Shown in pieces: positions 22,701-33,789 of a stretch of 64,000 bases of DNA (its first letter is position 1; each line of letters opens with the position of its first letter). Origin of the DNA: Cadophora sp. MPI-SDFR-AT-0126. Taxonomy: Eukaryota; Ascomycota; Leotiomycetes; Helotiales; Ploettnerulaceae. The stretch is from the NCBI GenBank assembly GCA_020747065.1, contig JAGMVK010000010.1, positions 930,001 to 994,000 of the forward strand. Direction: 5' to 3'. The notes below the pieces were generated by a model that was given only the letters and a program-made list of their open reading frames with translations, made no database searches and was not told where the DNA came from. The translations under genes and the position numbers were made by a program.

Positions 22701-25384
22701 TGGGCATCGATGACTTCGTCGCTGTGGACGAGTCATCTACAAGACGAGCCTCCTCGCAGAATAAAGAGATGCACTTGGTAACCAGCTGGCACACGGAGAT
22801 ATCTGCGGAGCAGAGAGAAATCAAGAAAGCAGTCTCGAGCTTAGTGCAAGCAACAGTACGCTCAGGCATGTCATCGACAATCTCTGTTAACTCCTGAGTA
22901 TTCTCAGCACAACAGACCACATGACAGGACTTCAAATCCATGAAATGAACGAGATACATACCTCGATGTTTTTCAAGAGACTTAGTCGGGATTCCAAATA
23001 GTCGTGGACGAATCGCAGAGTTCCCTTCTCGTCGTTTCCCATACTAATCAGTTTGTCGGCGGCTGTGGCAAGAATGGAAGAGCTGTTTTATGGTAGCATC
23101 ATTAGCCTATTCATTCGAGTCAAAAGCAGATGATCTTTCGTGGAAGCTCAAATGCTGCCAAAGACTTTATGAAGGATCCTGCTAAGGACCCGAGCTTCGA
23201 AGCCATCTCCCATAGGTCGATAGCATTGTTGAATCCATCATGGGAAAATTCCAGGAAATTCTGCAACTTACGTTGTTTTCCAGAAATTATGTTTAAATGC
23301 CTTAGAGCCAACACTTCTGCTCTTGCGCCAGAATGATAGTGTTCCTTCTGACATGATTTTCCGTGCAACCGTGTTCGCAAGACTTCTGATACGTTCATCA
23401 TCAGTAGCTAGATATGTTGAGAAAGTTGCGAATGTCTCCTCGAAGAATACGAGCCATTCTGGGCCAAAATTTGGGGCCCCGTTGAAGAGAGTCAAAGAGG
23501 ATGCATCGAGGAACAACAAGATGCTGTGTATCAAATCTGCAGAACTGGCATTCTCGAGGGGCTTTAATAGAGTGTATTGTTCATCCGCATAAGAATCACG
23601 CCTTCTCAACGCCGTTGCCTACACGAGTTAGTCTGTGCCAATCTGGGTGGTAAAGTTTACACACTCTTAGCTGAACACGAATGAACTCCGCTATTTTGGT
23701 AAATAGCGGCAGATACTCATCGGCGTTAGATTGCCTTGCAAAATGAGAGCAAGCAGAGATGACTGCGATCTTGAAATCCTGAGGTGCATTCACGGCCAGA
23801 CAGATTGGGGTCAGACTCTCCACACATGATTCAAAATCCAGATGTGCAAGACTGACGAAGGCGGCACACATGAGAGCATTGTCCATATTTGTAGCATCCA
23901 TACCTGGGTTGTGACGCCGAAAGACAGCTTCTCTCACTTCTTCCTGCACGTCCAAAGCAAAGCTAAGAATGGCGGCATCGCTGTCTAAAGGAAAGTGCCG
24001 GGCAACCCTCAAAACCGTTGTCAAACAGTGTATGGCGGTCTCGTTCCTGTTCCTCAAGGCCTTCCTTAGCATCTCAAGGAAAGATACCTTCTTAGCAATA
24101 CTGCTACTGCTTTTGACTTCTCTCATGTTGCTAGCGTATTCGAAGACATCAGGAAGCAGGAGAAGTAATGACGTTTGGAAGGGGTACAGAAGAGCTTTCC
24201 GTCTGCCTCCATCGAACATGGTGTTTGTCATATCAAAGAGCGTTTCTGCGCCCCCGTCCAGCCTTTTGTGCGTGGAATGAAGGTCAATGAACTCTGATGG
24301 GTTACGCTCAAGCCACCGCGTAATCAGCAATGGCAGAACGATTGCAACAGTAGTCTGAAAGGTCTTGCGGAGATGTAAGAAACTGCCACAAAGCTCTTGG
24401 ATAACAACACTTAGTTTGCGGCTATCAACCCAGAAGGAAGAGATGAGCCGGATTGAGACCAGGGCGTTCTTATCATCATCGCCTACGAAATTAGTCTGTG
24501 CAGGATTACCCGCAGGTTGACGAGCGGCTTGTTGAAGGGCATTCTTTAAGTATTCAAGAACACGAGACCAGTTTGAATATGACACGTATTCTATGATTCC
24601 CCTCGTGAATGCCTCGATGGCATCGGACTTGTCGACGAGGAGTTTCGAAACCTCACTCCCGTTGAGGTGGCCATTGGTAGGTGTAGGATTCTCCGGGAGA
24701 TATGATTCTCTAACAGAAAGTCCCGTAAACATGTCATCCAGAATATTGGCCGCAGGAAGGACATAGCTCTCCGGAACAGGCCTGGAAAACAGCTTGACGG
24801 CATCGATTAATCTTCTGACAAGATCATCCGTCAAAGGTTCTGGTGGGACACCTCTTTCCAGAAGCCTGTTCCGAGACGCACGCCTCTTCTGATCGTACTT
24901 GGCATCGGGAAAAGATGAGACCCTTTTCTCGAACTCCGAATCCGAGCCCTCAGAACCGGAAAGTGCTTCTTCGTCCACCACAGACGAAGCCTCCGTCGTA
25001 TTCACGCTCGCCCAATGAATCGAACAGCATTCTGCCAGCAGCTCCAAGACATAGAGTTCAGAGTGTAGAACGTGGATCGGGTGCGCCTGTATGCTTTTAA
25101 AGGGTTGAGACAGCTCTTCGAGCAGTTGGGTAAGTGCTTCGACCACAGTCCCGATACAGGAGGCACTGATGCCAACTAGGGTGCCACGAGTGAGCACGAC
25201 AATTTCATCGCGGTTGAAGTCATGTAGGGGCGATCCTGTGCGATGGGGTAGCTACAGAAGAGCGGCACGTAGTTAGCTAGGGGTCATGTTCAAGAATGAA
25301 AGGATGGAGGGATGGAGGATGGGAGCTTACCCGTGTCGTGAGCCGGTCCACAAGAGTGACGACCAGGCCAGAATCTCCATTCAT
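16713..25384 (-). CDS. Ras GTPase-activating protein, neurofibromin/Ira family
   Basis: Fifteen exons from ATG at 25384 to TGA at 16713-16715: 25384-25331, 25251-23665, 23618-23272, 23082-22962, 22893-21361, 21307-21148, 21101-20812, 20760-20473, 20423-20052, 20003-19917, 19870-19698, 19649-18973, 18922-17083, 17029-16777, 16727-16713. The sum is 7797 nt (2598 residues), in frame throughout. The Ras-GAP domain spans roughly residues 1250-1530: the segment LLRRNCVATKMLS holds the likely arginine finger and FLRFFCPAIVAP is the FLRxxxPA motif. It is followed by a Sec14-like part (residues 1585-1720, RPFGILIDATCYN), a PH-like part (about 1730-1850) and a long helical HEAT-like C-terminus. N-terminal 1200 residues are also helical. 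Family members speed GTP hydrolysis on Ras and so lower cAMP/PKA signalling. The last exon is only 15 nt, after a 49-nt intron with branch CAACTAAT; without that splice the frame runs on to 16546. Confidence 0.93.
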
Positions 25385-25557
25385 GACTGAAACCAGACGT
25401 TGGCCTTGGTGCCAATTCTCTCAGTAGATGCCAGGCATGCGGCTGTTCGGTGAGGGTGAGTGTTTTTGTGTTGGTAGTGGTGAGGTGTCGAGAGGCTCAA
25501 ACGCGAATAATTGCCCCGCCAGAGCCTCGGACATCTGCGCTGCGGTGCGACGCGACC

Positions 25558-25606
25558 GGGGAGGGAGGGAGGGAGGGAGGGAGGGAGGGAGGGAGGGAGG
25601 GAGGGG
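25558..25606. repeat. (GGGA)n tract, G-quadruplex-prone
   Basis: About twelve GGGA units on the plus strand, 175-220 bp upstream of the Ira-type start codon (whose coding strand is therefore C-rich here). Runs of three or more G separated by single A fit the usual quadruplex pattern many times over. It probably lies in the promoter or 5' UTR. Confidence 0.85.
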
Positions 25607-25614
25607 CGGACGTG

Positions 25615-25646
25615 TGGATGGATGGATGGATGGATTGATGGATGGG
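25615..25646. repeat. (GGAT)n microsatellite
   Basis: Tandem GGAT units with one GATT interruption, directly after the GGGA tract. Confidence 0.8.
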
Positions 25647-25718
25647 ATTTGGGAAGAGTTTGTTGCTTGTAGGCAGGGCAGACAGGCAGGCAAACAGTAG
25701 TGGTGGCTGTGGGTCAGT

Positions 25719-25750
25719 TGTGTAGTGTAGTGTAGTGTAGTGTAGTATAG
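25719..25750. repeat. (TGTAG)n microsatellite
   Basis: Five to six tandem TGTAG units, the last with one substitution. Confidence 0.8.
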
Positions 25751-25784
25751 TGGTGTTACAGAAACAGGACAGTCCGTCGAAGTA

Positions 25785-25806
25785 TGTGTGTGTGTGTGTG
25801 TGTGTG
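25785..25806. repeat. (TG)11 dinucleotide repeat
   Basis: An uninterrupted TG run of 22 bases, the fourth simple repeat within 250 bp. Confidence 0.85.
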
Positions 25807-26518
25807 GAGGGAGAAGATATCATGTCACAAGTTGGTGTTAATTTCAGGTACGTTAAATCCTTCCGTACAGAGGCAAGCACCACCCAACCCCCACACACCC
25901 ACCATACAGTGCAGTAGGCAGTCAGTCCAGTGTTTCGAGTAGTATTGCGAACGGGCTGCAGGGTGGCTTGACCACCACCAACCAAACACAAACCACCAGG
26001 ATGACCTGCATAAAGGACAAGTCACTAACTAACCAAACTCGTAAATACTTACAAACACAATAGCCTGTATTCCCAATACCGAGCGAGGCAATGGATGATA
26101 CCGAGATATCTATCTTTGAAGAAGAGCGCCCGTAGATGTCTTTGCAGTGTGAGACGAAGACGGAGATGAAGATGAACCAGGAACAATCGAGGAGGAACTT
26201 TCCGCCTTCACACGCATATTTCGTTGGCAGAAAAAGGAGATCAGCTTCAGAGCCAAGTCTTAAATGGTGCCAAGATATCTCCCCATTTCTTCCGCAGATT
26301 CTGCAACCTCAAACCTTCGACTAGAGTCATACAATTATGGTGAGAACCTCATATGTGGCAGGAAATAATCCGGTTCATTGATCGAGTTTTGTTAGAACCC
26401 CCCCAGGACTACTATTATACACGAGATACACGGCACGGTACTACAGAAAAAGGTCTCGCTATCTAAGACGAAGCCTTACTTGTCATATGGTAGGGCTCTC
26501 GAAATTCAGGGTATGTTC

Positions 26519-29500
26519 TTAGCGACCGCCATAGTTTCCATAACTTCCACGATATGAATCTCCGCCACGGTGCGATTGACCGTAGCCTCCTCCACCTCGA
26601 TACGAATCACCGCCTCCGCGACGGTCGTTGTAAGTGGTGTCGCCATATCTTTGCTGGCCTCCGTAACCATTGCTGGGTGGTTGTGAGTAGTTTGACTGTT
26701 GACCCCTACCGTACGATGCATGACCAGGAGGTGGCGGCGGAGGTCCACGAGCGAAACCAGCCATGCCAGGCGGGGGTGGGGTCCAACCTGGGGGTGGAGG
26801 TGGAAATGGATTTTGATACTGTGGTGGTGGAGGTCCACGCGCCGGCTGACTGTTATGTGCTCCACGATATTGGTTAGAGGACGCATAATTGAATGAGTTT
26901 CGACCGCGGCCGTTTCCTCTCAACGGAACGCCACCGTGAGATCGACCTGACCTTGCGGCCTTGCCTTTCGTCTCTTCAATTTCACTGGGCGTCAGTGCTG
27001 GAGTAGCGAACGTGACACCGCGCAAGAGCATAGATTTATGAAGATGCTTTGACTTGGGCATCTCGTAATGGACACTGCAGAACATGTAAGCCGAATTCTC
27101 GAATGGGGAAATGCTGCTGACTTACCTAATTGAACGATCTTCATCCAGACTCGGCATCTCTCCACTCGAAAGAGGAAATGTCAAGGAACCATGAGGAAGA
27201 TAAGACTCATTCTTCTCAACCTTTCCAGTTAAGCCTTCACTGACTCTTGGATTCAATTTGAAATGCGGGGGACCTTGTTTCTTTGAATAGAAATTCGTAG
27301 CAATGTCTGCGTAGAGCGCCTCATGAGCCTCTGCAACAAGAAGAACATCCTTGCCGACGCCATTGCGGGCCGCAACTTCGGGCGGCAACAGCGGGTACTT
27401 CTTAGCCATTGCGCTAAGCAAACGTTCAGAATCAATGAAGGGAAGGAGAGCAACACCCTGCCAAGCAAACTTCTTGCCATTAAGATCAACAACGAAATCT
27501 TCAGGATAGAAGTCAATGATCTCGCTGTTCGGATCGGTCATGAGATCATGGAACGTCTCAGGTATGGCTTGCCTGGAAGCGGCTGGGAGAACGCCCATCA
27601 GCTGCTCGAATGGCCTGAATATTCTACCCTTTTCGAAAGATATCTTCATATCAGCGATATTGGAGAAGTCTGCAGCGAAAGGTGCGTAGTGATATGGGTA
27701 ATACCAATCCCAAGACGGGCATCCTTGAAAGTAGTAGAGCAAAACCCATGCGAGGCCTTCCACATAGGCTCTTGCAACTTTGTTGCGAAACTCGATATCC
27801 CTGGGATCGACCCCAAATTTTTGCTCGTAGTACCTATCAGCATAGCCTTCATCCCAAAGTCTTACAGTGTCGGGTGGCGGCTCGTCACTTGGGGTCTTGG
27901 GCGTTCCGGGCTGTGGTGTATTACGTCCGGGGGTACTGCTATCATCATCAAGCATATCCGCTTTTCGCTTTCCAAGTGCAGATGCTGGTGATTCGGCGGT
28001 ACCATCAGCAGCACTTTCTTTGGTGTCTTCAGCTGGAGCCGATCCATTGATTTGACTCTTCAGTGCGGCCGCAGCACTTTTGTTAGCTAGATTTGCCTTG
28101 TATATGGCGCCTCGGTTGACAACCATGTCATGGGTCATAGCAGCTGCCTCCTTGCTGATGCCTGCGCCTGGAGCAAAAAGGGGAAGTCCTTCAGGGGCAG
28201 CGTTAGAAGGCTTGCTTTGTCTTCCATTTGATGGCGACTCCTGAGAACCGCCGCCTCTGCCGCCGCGGCCACCCCGCCCACCACGTTCTCCCTCCAGCTT
28301 ACGTCGCTTTGCATTGGCTTCTCTGCGGTCCTCCGTCTGCTTTCTTCTCCTGAAGATGGCATCTTCTTGTTTTGCTAATCCGTCCAGAATGAATTGAGCT
28401 CGCTCAAGGTCAACATGCCCGTCCTTGGTGAGGTATCCGCCCATGTGTGGGATGTTGTCGCGCCAAATAGCAATCAGGGTATCGATTCCATTTTCTCGGA
28501 TCTCGAGACTGGGAAGATGCGGTAAGAAGTCATTTCCTACAAAGAAACACATGAAAACCCAGTCATCGATAGCGCGCTCAAGGTCAAACCTGTAGGGCTG
28601 GTCTGGAACATAGAGCTCAGCGGCTAGATACTCTCTGAGAACTGAGACGTGGAGCCAAATGAACGGTTTCAGCGCTGGGGCACCGTCTTTCTCGTCGAAT
28701 TCTCCGTCCTTTACCTTTGCTTTCCCTGTACATTCTCTGGCTTCGTGCCCTGCTTGACCACACATGTGGCAAGTACGAGGCTTGTTATCCTGGGCAAACA
28801 CATCTTCTCGCAGCACACGGAAATGGGGCTCGTGTGTTCCCAATCCCAACATAATCAGATCTGCATCAAGACCATAGATGACGTGACGTGTGTTTGGGTC
28901 ATGGTCAGGGGAAGAGCGTTGCGACCTGATGAACTCCATAATTTTATGTTCACCTTCACCAGGGACGGTGGAGTCGGAGATGATGACTTTCATTTTGGCC
29001 CATGCTGGGTCCGTATTGAGTTTGTAGGAGATCCAGTATCTCAAACTAGCAGCTAGGATATCCATGAAAGGCGTCCCGGGAGTGATTTCGTTAGAATCCC
29101 AGGCTTTCTTGATTTCAGGCTCTTCGATGTGGCCGCCTTGCGACTTCAGCATCTTGAGTAGCTCAGCCTTGTCTGCTGCCTTCTCCTGGGCCTCCTGGGC
29201 AGATCGAAATCGTCGGGAACGTTGCTGGTTCATCTTGGCACGCGGCGCAACACCATCGATGGCAATTAACAACAGCTTTCTGGGGCGGACCATGTTCACA
29301 ACTCGATCTGTATACTTGAAGATAGCTAACATCATCTCCTCCTCGTCCTTTGGAGGTGGTCTGTCTTCGGGATGCGAACAGGGATGGACTATACCATTCA
29401 TGTCGAGGTACAGGTTATCGAATTCTTCGCCATTTGGATTTGGTCCTCTCGTATCAACCGGTATCTCCTGACCATCGATTTCACGGGGCTTTTCTTCTAT

Positions 29501-29670
29501 CACAGGACTGATGATTTTGGGCTGTTGCACAAGATTAGCTTTAGTAGAAGAAAGGGACAAATACGCATGAACATACATATTTTTGGCTGAGCCATCGGAA
29601 AAGAGCTGATGGCACTGATGTTAGTAGCAATAATACGTGCAAAGATGGAACACGCACCTGGAACACCCAT
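26519..29670 (-). CDS. rat1: 5'-3' exoribonuclease Rat1/Xrn2
   Basis: Four exons, complement(26519..27074, 27126..29521, 29577..29605, 29658..29670), 2994 nt, 997 residues. The first two exons are only 13 and 29 nt and encode MGVPALFRWLSQKY; splicing them is needed to reach the conserved N-terminus. The nuclease core follows: NLYLDMNGIVHPC, IAIDGVAPRAKMNQQR, DSTVPGEGEHKI and GLDADLIMLGL, all with conserved acidic metal ligands. A CCHC zinc knuckle (CHMCGQAGHEAREC, near residues 265-280), typical of filamentous-fungal Rat1, is inserted in the core. The C-terminus is rich in Gly, Pro and Arg (RGGGDSYRGG repeats). Rat1 acts in the nucleus in transcription termination by the torpedo mechanism and in rRNA and snoRNA processing, usually with Rai1. 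It is divergent from uso1 with 665 bp between starts. Confidence 0.96.
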
Positions 29671-30335
29671 TTCCACGAGCGCTTGGAGTTGAAAGCTGCG
29701 TGGAGAATTCAGCGACTTGTCGAGGTGAGGTGCAGCCTGGCGCTGTCAGTGGCAAGAGGAAGAAGAACGGGAAGAGCGCGGCGCTGGTCCGCAAGAATAT
29801 AGGAAAGCAGCGGTGATCGTGATCGTGTAGAACAGTATAAGTTCCCTGATACTCGCAATACCAGACAGTGAGCGGTGTTTGGCGATGAAGGGGTGGTGAA
29901 AGAAAACGATGCGCCGCTTCCAGCAGACGTCAAGTAAAGTTCAAGGTAGTTCTGAATGGAGGTTCCTGAATGCGCTAGAGCGGATATCACCTAGCGGAAA
30001 ATCAGCACCGGGCACCAAGCAGGCAGGGGGGGTTCCGCAAGGCCAGTTTAAGTGCTGGGAGCCTCACTTCTGTTCTGCTAAACAGACATAAGTTCAGTCC
30101 ACCAACCATACATACCACATTGTGCCGTACAGATTTCAGATTTTCGAGATTCCAATTGTACCCATCCACCACTCCATATTCACCTATCTGATTGAAATGG
30201 CCTGACCAGACTTTACAGACCATAAAATGAGACGCTCTGGTGTGTCGTAGAGACAAACCATAACATGCCGTCCATGACTGTCAATGGCCTTCCGCTCCTT
30301 GCCCATATCCAAACCCGAACACTGCCCCAGCAAAC
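29671..30335. promoter_or_regulatory. Bidirectional promoter region between rat1 and uso1
   Basis: A 665-bp stretch between two divergent start codons. It must hold both promoters and 5' leaders. I see no clear TATA box or other named motif. Confidence 0.5.
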
Positions 30336-33244
30336 ATGTTCACCATCGCTACGCCGCCTGCGAAGCAGTCCGTCAGTGAAACAATAACAACCCTATCGGG
30401 CCGCTTGAATTCATCTACTCTACTGGAAGACCGGCGCGCTGCGATCCTGGGTCTGCGAAGCTTTGCGAAAGAATACCCAGCCTCAGTCGCTTCAGATGCT
30501 CTACGAGGCTTGATCGGAAGTCTAAGCAACGACCGCGAAGATGTCGACACAGTCAAGATCACCCTCGAAACACTCCTCATGCTGTTCAACCCCAATGAGA
30601 GTAGTCCCGAAGCGTCAGAAGAAATTGCTCTCTGGCTGGCAGACGAATTCACTCAGCGCCAGGACAATATCACTCTACTGTTAGATTTTCTGGACACTCA
30701 AGATTTTTACTCTCGCCTCTACTCGCTGCAGCTACTTTCAGCCATCTTGGCCTCTCGAACCGAGAGAACAGAGGAATGTATATTTATAGCGCCCCTGGGA
30801 ATATCTAGACTAGTTGCGGTACTTGATGACAGAAGAGACGCAATTCGGAACGAAGGTTTATCGCTTCTCACCTACCTCACACCGACTTCCACGGAGTTGC
30901 AGAAGAGGGTAGCATTTGAAGATGCATTCGATCGGATATTCAATATAATCAAGTTGGAAGGGTCTCTGATCCATGGTGACAGAATTGTGGAAGATTGTTT
31001 GATATTGCTGGCAAACCTGCTCAGGCTGAATGTATCCAATCAATCATTCTTCAGAGAAGCTGGGTGCGTTCCAAAAGTTGCATGGCTATTGGGCGATGCT
31101 GCCAAGGAGAGCAAAGAGTCGGAGGTCGCAGAGTGGGCAAAGACTCAAATGAACCGGAACATATATGCTTTGCTGGCAGTCTTGAGATTGTTCTTGGTCA
31201 CTGGTGGAGTTGGTACACAAGCTAACCAGGCTTCTTTTTGGCAACACGGTGTCTTGGACCAAGTTCTCCACCTGGCTTTCAACAGGTCAACGGAAATGCA
31301 GATAAAAGCCGAGGTATGCTACTCAATGGTTTCGTCACCGAGTCCATATTTGTTGACTGGTGAGATAGGCTTTGACGACATGTGCAGATCTAATTCGCGG
31401 TAACCCAGCACTCCAAGAGGGATTCTCACAATTCAGAGTTACATCAGTCCTCGATGAGCCTTCTGATGAGGGGGAAAAGGGCGCCGTACAGAATGGAATC
31501 CCGCAGGTCTATGTCATTGATGGACTATTAGATCTGACACTAAGTGTGCCCCTCATGAGCGCTTTCGACTCTAGACTTGCGGCATGCGAATGTATCAAAG
31601 CATATTTTTACAACCACCCCGTGATACGAAAGCACTTTCTCCGTCGTGCTATTGATGGACATACTGCAGGCGCCGACGAAACTGCGAATGTCTTGACAAC
31701 CCTTCTCCAGCCTCTGGACAGCCAGGCATCGAGCGACCCATACCGATATTGGTTCGCAGCTGCCATCTTATTTCATTTGGTTTATGAGGATGCGAATGCG
31801 AAAAGCCTTGCCATGAGCGTTGCCGAAGGGGACGCAGCTCAAGGAGAAGAAGTGGTAACTTGTCTTCAAACACTTACTGGGAACCTTGTTGTTGGTATCC
31901 AGAGGAATTTGGACGAGCGAGTACTGGTCGCTTATCTGATGCTCCTCTGTGGGTGGCTGTTCGAGGATCCTGATGGTGTCAACGACTTCCTTGGTGAAGG
32001 AAGCAATTTGCAAAGTTTGGTTCAAGCCGTTTCGAGCAGTGTTGGAGACGGGGTCATAATCCAAGGACTGTGTGCTATACTTCTCGGGATAGTGTACGAA
32101 TTCTCAACGAAGGACTCGCCAGTTCCCAGAGCAACAATACACCCAATAATAGCGTCTCAGATGGGTCGAGAGAAGTATATCGACAGGCTGACGAAGTTGA
32201 GAGGACACCCCTACCTGCGGGACTTCGAAGTGCTGCCACAAAAACTTAGCTCAGCACAGCTTGGTGGCCTTCCAGAAGTTTTCTTCGACACCACATTCGT
32301 TGATTTTATCAAAGACAACTTTAGCCGCTTGCTTCGTGTAATAGACCGAGATCCTGGGATGGAAATACCTGTCATTACGAACGGCGTGCAGAAGGGTATA
32401 TCTCGTGAAATGGTTGACTCACTGCGGCTGCAGCTGGAGGAGAAAGAAAAGGCGTTGCAAAAGTCGCAGGGGGAAGTTGTATCTTTGGGTAGGCAGTTGG
32501 GACAAGAGCAAGCCGACCATCGGAGAGACAAGGAAACCTATGCTGTAGAATTGACGAGGATCAAGAATGTCAATGATGCTTTACAGCGGCATCACGATGA
32601 TGATATGAAGTATGAAAGATCCTTACCCACCCCAGCAATGTTTATGATGCTAACGAAGTCCAGAAAATTGCAAGCTGAACAGGCCCGGCTAATTCAAGAC
32701 CACCAGCGACAGCTCGAGCATGTTCAAAAGACGTCTGAAGCCAATTTTGATAGGATTCGAAAACGAACCGAAGCCGAGCTTGCAGACCTACGGAGCAAAA
32801 TCGGTAAACTGAATGCTGATCTCGCCAAGGTAAGGAAGATGGCTTGTAGTGCTGGACTCTGGCGCTGATACTGACGTGCTACAGGCCAACAAAGATCATG
32901 TACAGGATCTACAGACTGCACATCTTGAATATCAATCAAACAGCACTGAACAAGCAATCAAGCTACAGCGTGCTGAAGAGAAAGCCAAGGATCTGGAAGC
33001 TAGAGGGGATGCCGCAACCGAGAACGCCGCGAAAGCCGCGGCCTCTCTGGCTGAGAAGGAGCAGGAGAAACAAGCAGTACAAGGTGAACTAGACGACTTA
33101 CTGATGGTGTTTGGAGATATGGAGGACAAAGTCAAACAATATAAGGATCGCTTGAAAGCTCTTGGGGAGACTGTGTCTGATGGCGAAGAGGATAACGAAG
33201 AAGAAGAAGACGCAGATGGAGAAGGAGACGATGGGGTGGACTGA
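30336..33244 (+). CDS. uso1: Vesicle-tethering protein Uso1/p115
   Basis: Four exons, 30336-31313, 31369-32609, 32664-32829 and 32885-33244; 2745 nt, 914 residues, in frame throughout. Introns are 54-55 nt. The first 690 residues form the armadillo-like globular head of p115 (for example LLLDFLDTQDFYSRLYSLQLL and a second region with PLMSAFDSRLAACECIKAYF and DNFSRLLRVIDRDP). A coiled-coil tail of about 180 residues follows (LRLQLEEKEKALQKSQGEV onward), and the protein ends in an acidic DEEE/GEGDDG tail, as in animal p115. Uso1 tethers ER-derived COPII vesicles to the cis-Golgi downstream of Rab1/Ypt1. The tail is much shorter than in budding yeast Uso1 and closer to the animal length, which is usual in filamentous fungi. 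Confidence 0.94.
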
Positions 33245-33789
33245 GGAGGGCCCCAGGTTTTTGTATCATATCGCGGACAAAGCATGGCTTGGAGTACAAA
33301 ATGAGAGAAGGTCTCTGACGAGAGATTCTGCTGAGAATTGCTCGGCGAGAACATATTGGTATGATCGTATCAACAGGCAGTAGAGAAAGCTATGGCATGC
33401 AAGGCTAGTGTTGATTGTCTGATATTCCCTCGAGACATCAGGATATTGTGCAGTGGACGACGCGAGCTCTCTTTGTAGTAGTGCAGCGTAGAATGTGAAA
33501 TTGAAGCTACAGCATTGCCCCTCAGGCAAGGCTGGTGCGAGCGCGGGGCTGAACGCTGCTTCAGTTTTGATTGGTTGCTCGCTTGCACTTCAAAATTCCA
33601 GCAAAGAGTCACCGCGGGGTACCGCGATTTTAGTTACTGACTCAACTTCAAAACACCATTAACTGCATCCGTTTTCCTCCCTCTTCCTCGCGCAATTGCA
33701 CCAAATTCGACAATTATTTGGTTCACCCGTACGCATTTCTTGGTGCTCTGGGCACATCTTACTGCTCACAACACCCTTTCACCCCCACA
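33245..33789. other. Intergenic region between uso1 and ILS1
   Basis: 545 bp holding the 3' end of uso1 and the promoter of the tRNA synthetase gene. A pyrimidine-rich leader precedes the start at 33790. I see no gene. Confidence 0.5.

Larger units (their letters stand above)
25385..26518. other. Promoter region of the Ira-type gene, rich in microsatellites
   Basis: The left part is the 5' flank of the Ira-type gene; the right end is the 3' flank of rat1. Four simple repeats lie within 25558-25806 and are listed separately. A frame at 26136-26324 has no recognisable features. I see no RNA gene. Confidence 0.5.

Noticed and set aside
23083..23271. Open stretch inside the fourth-largest Ira intron read as extra exon (NFLEFSHDGFNN...)
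   Set aside because: Consensus donor and in-phase acceptor remove it; retaining it would hit a stop before joining the next exon.
27323..27991. 222-codon frame antisense to rat1
   Set aside because: It is the complement of the conserved Rat1 coding region and has no independent features.
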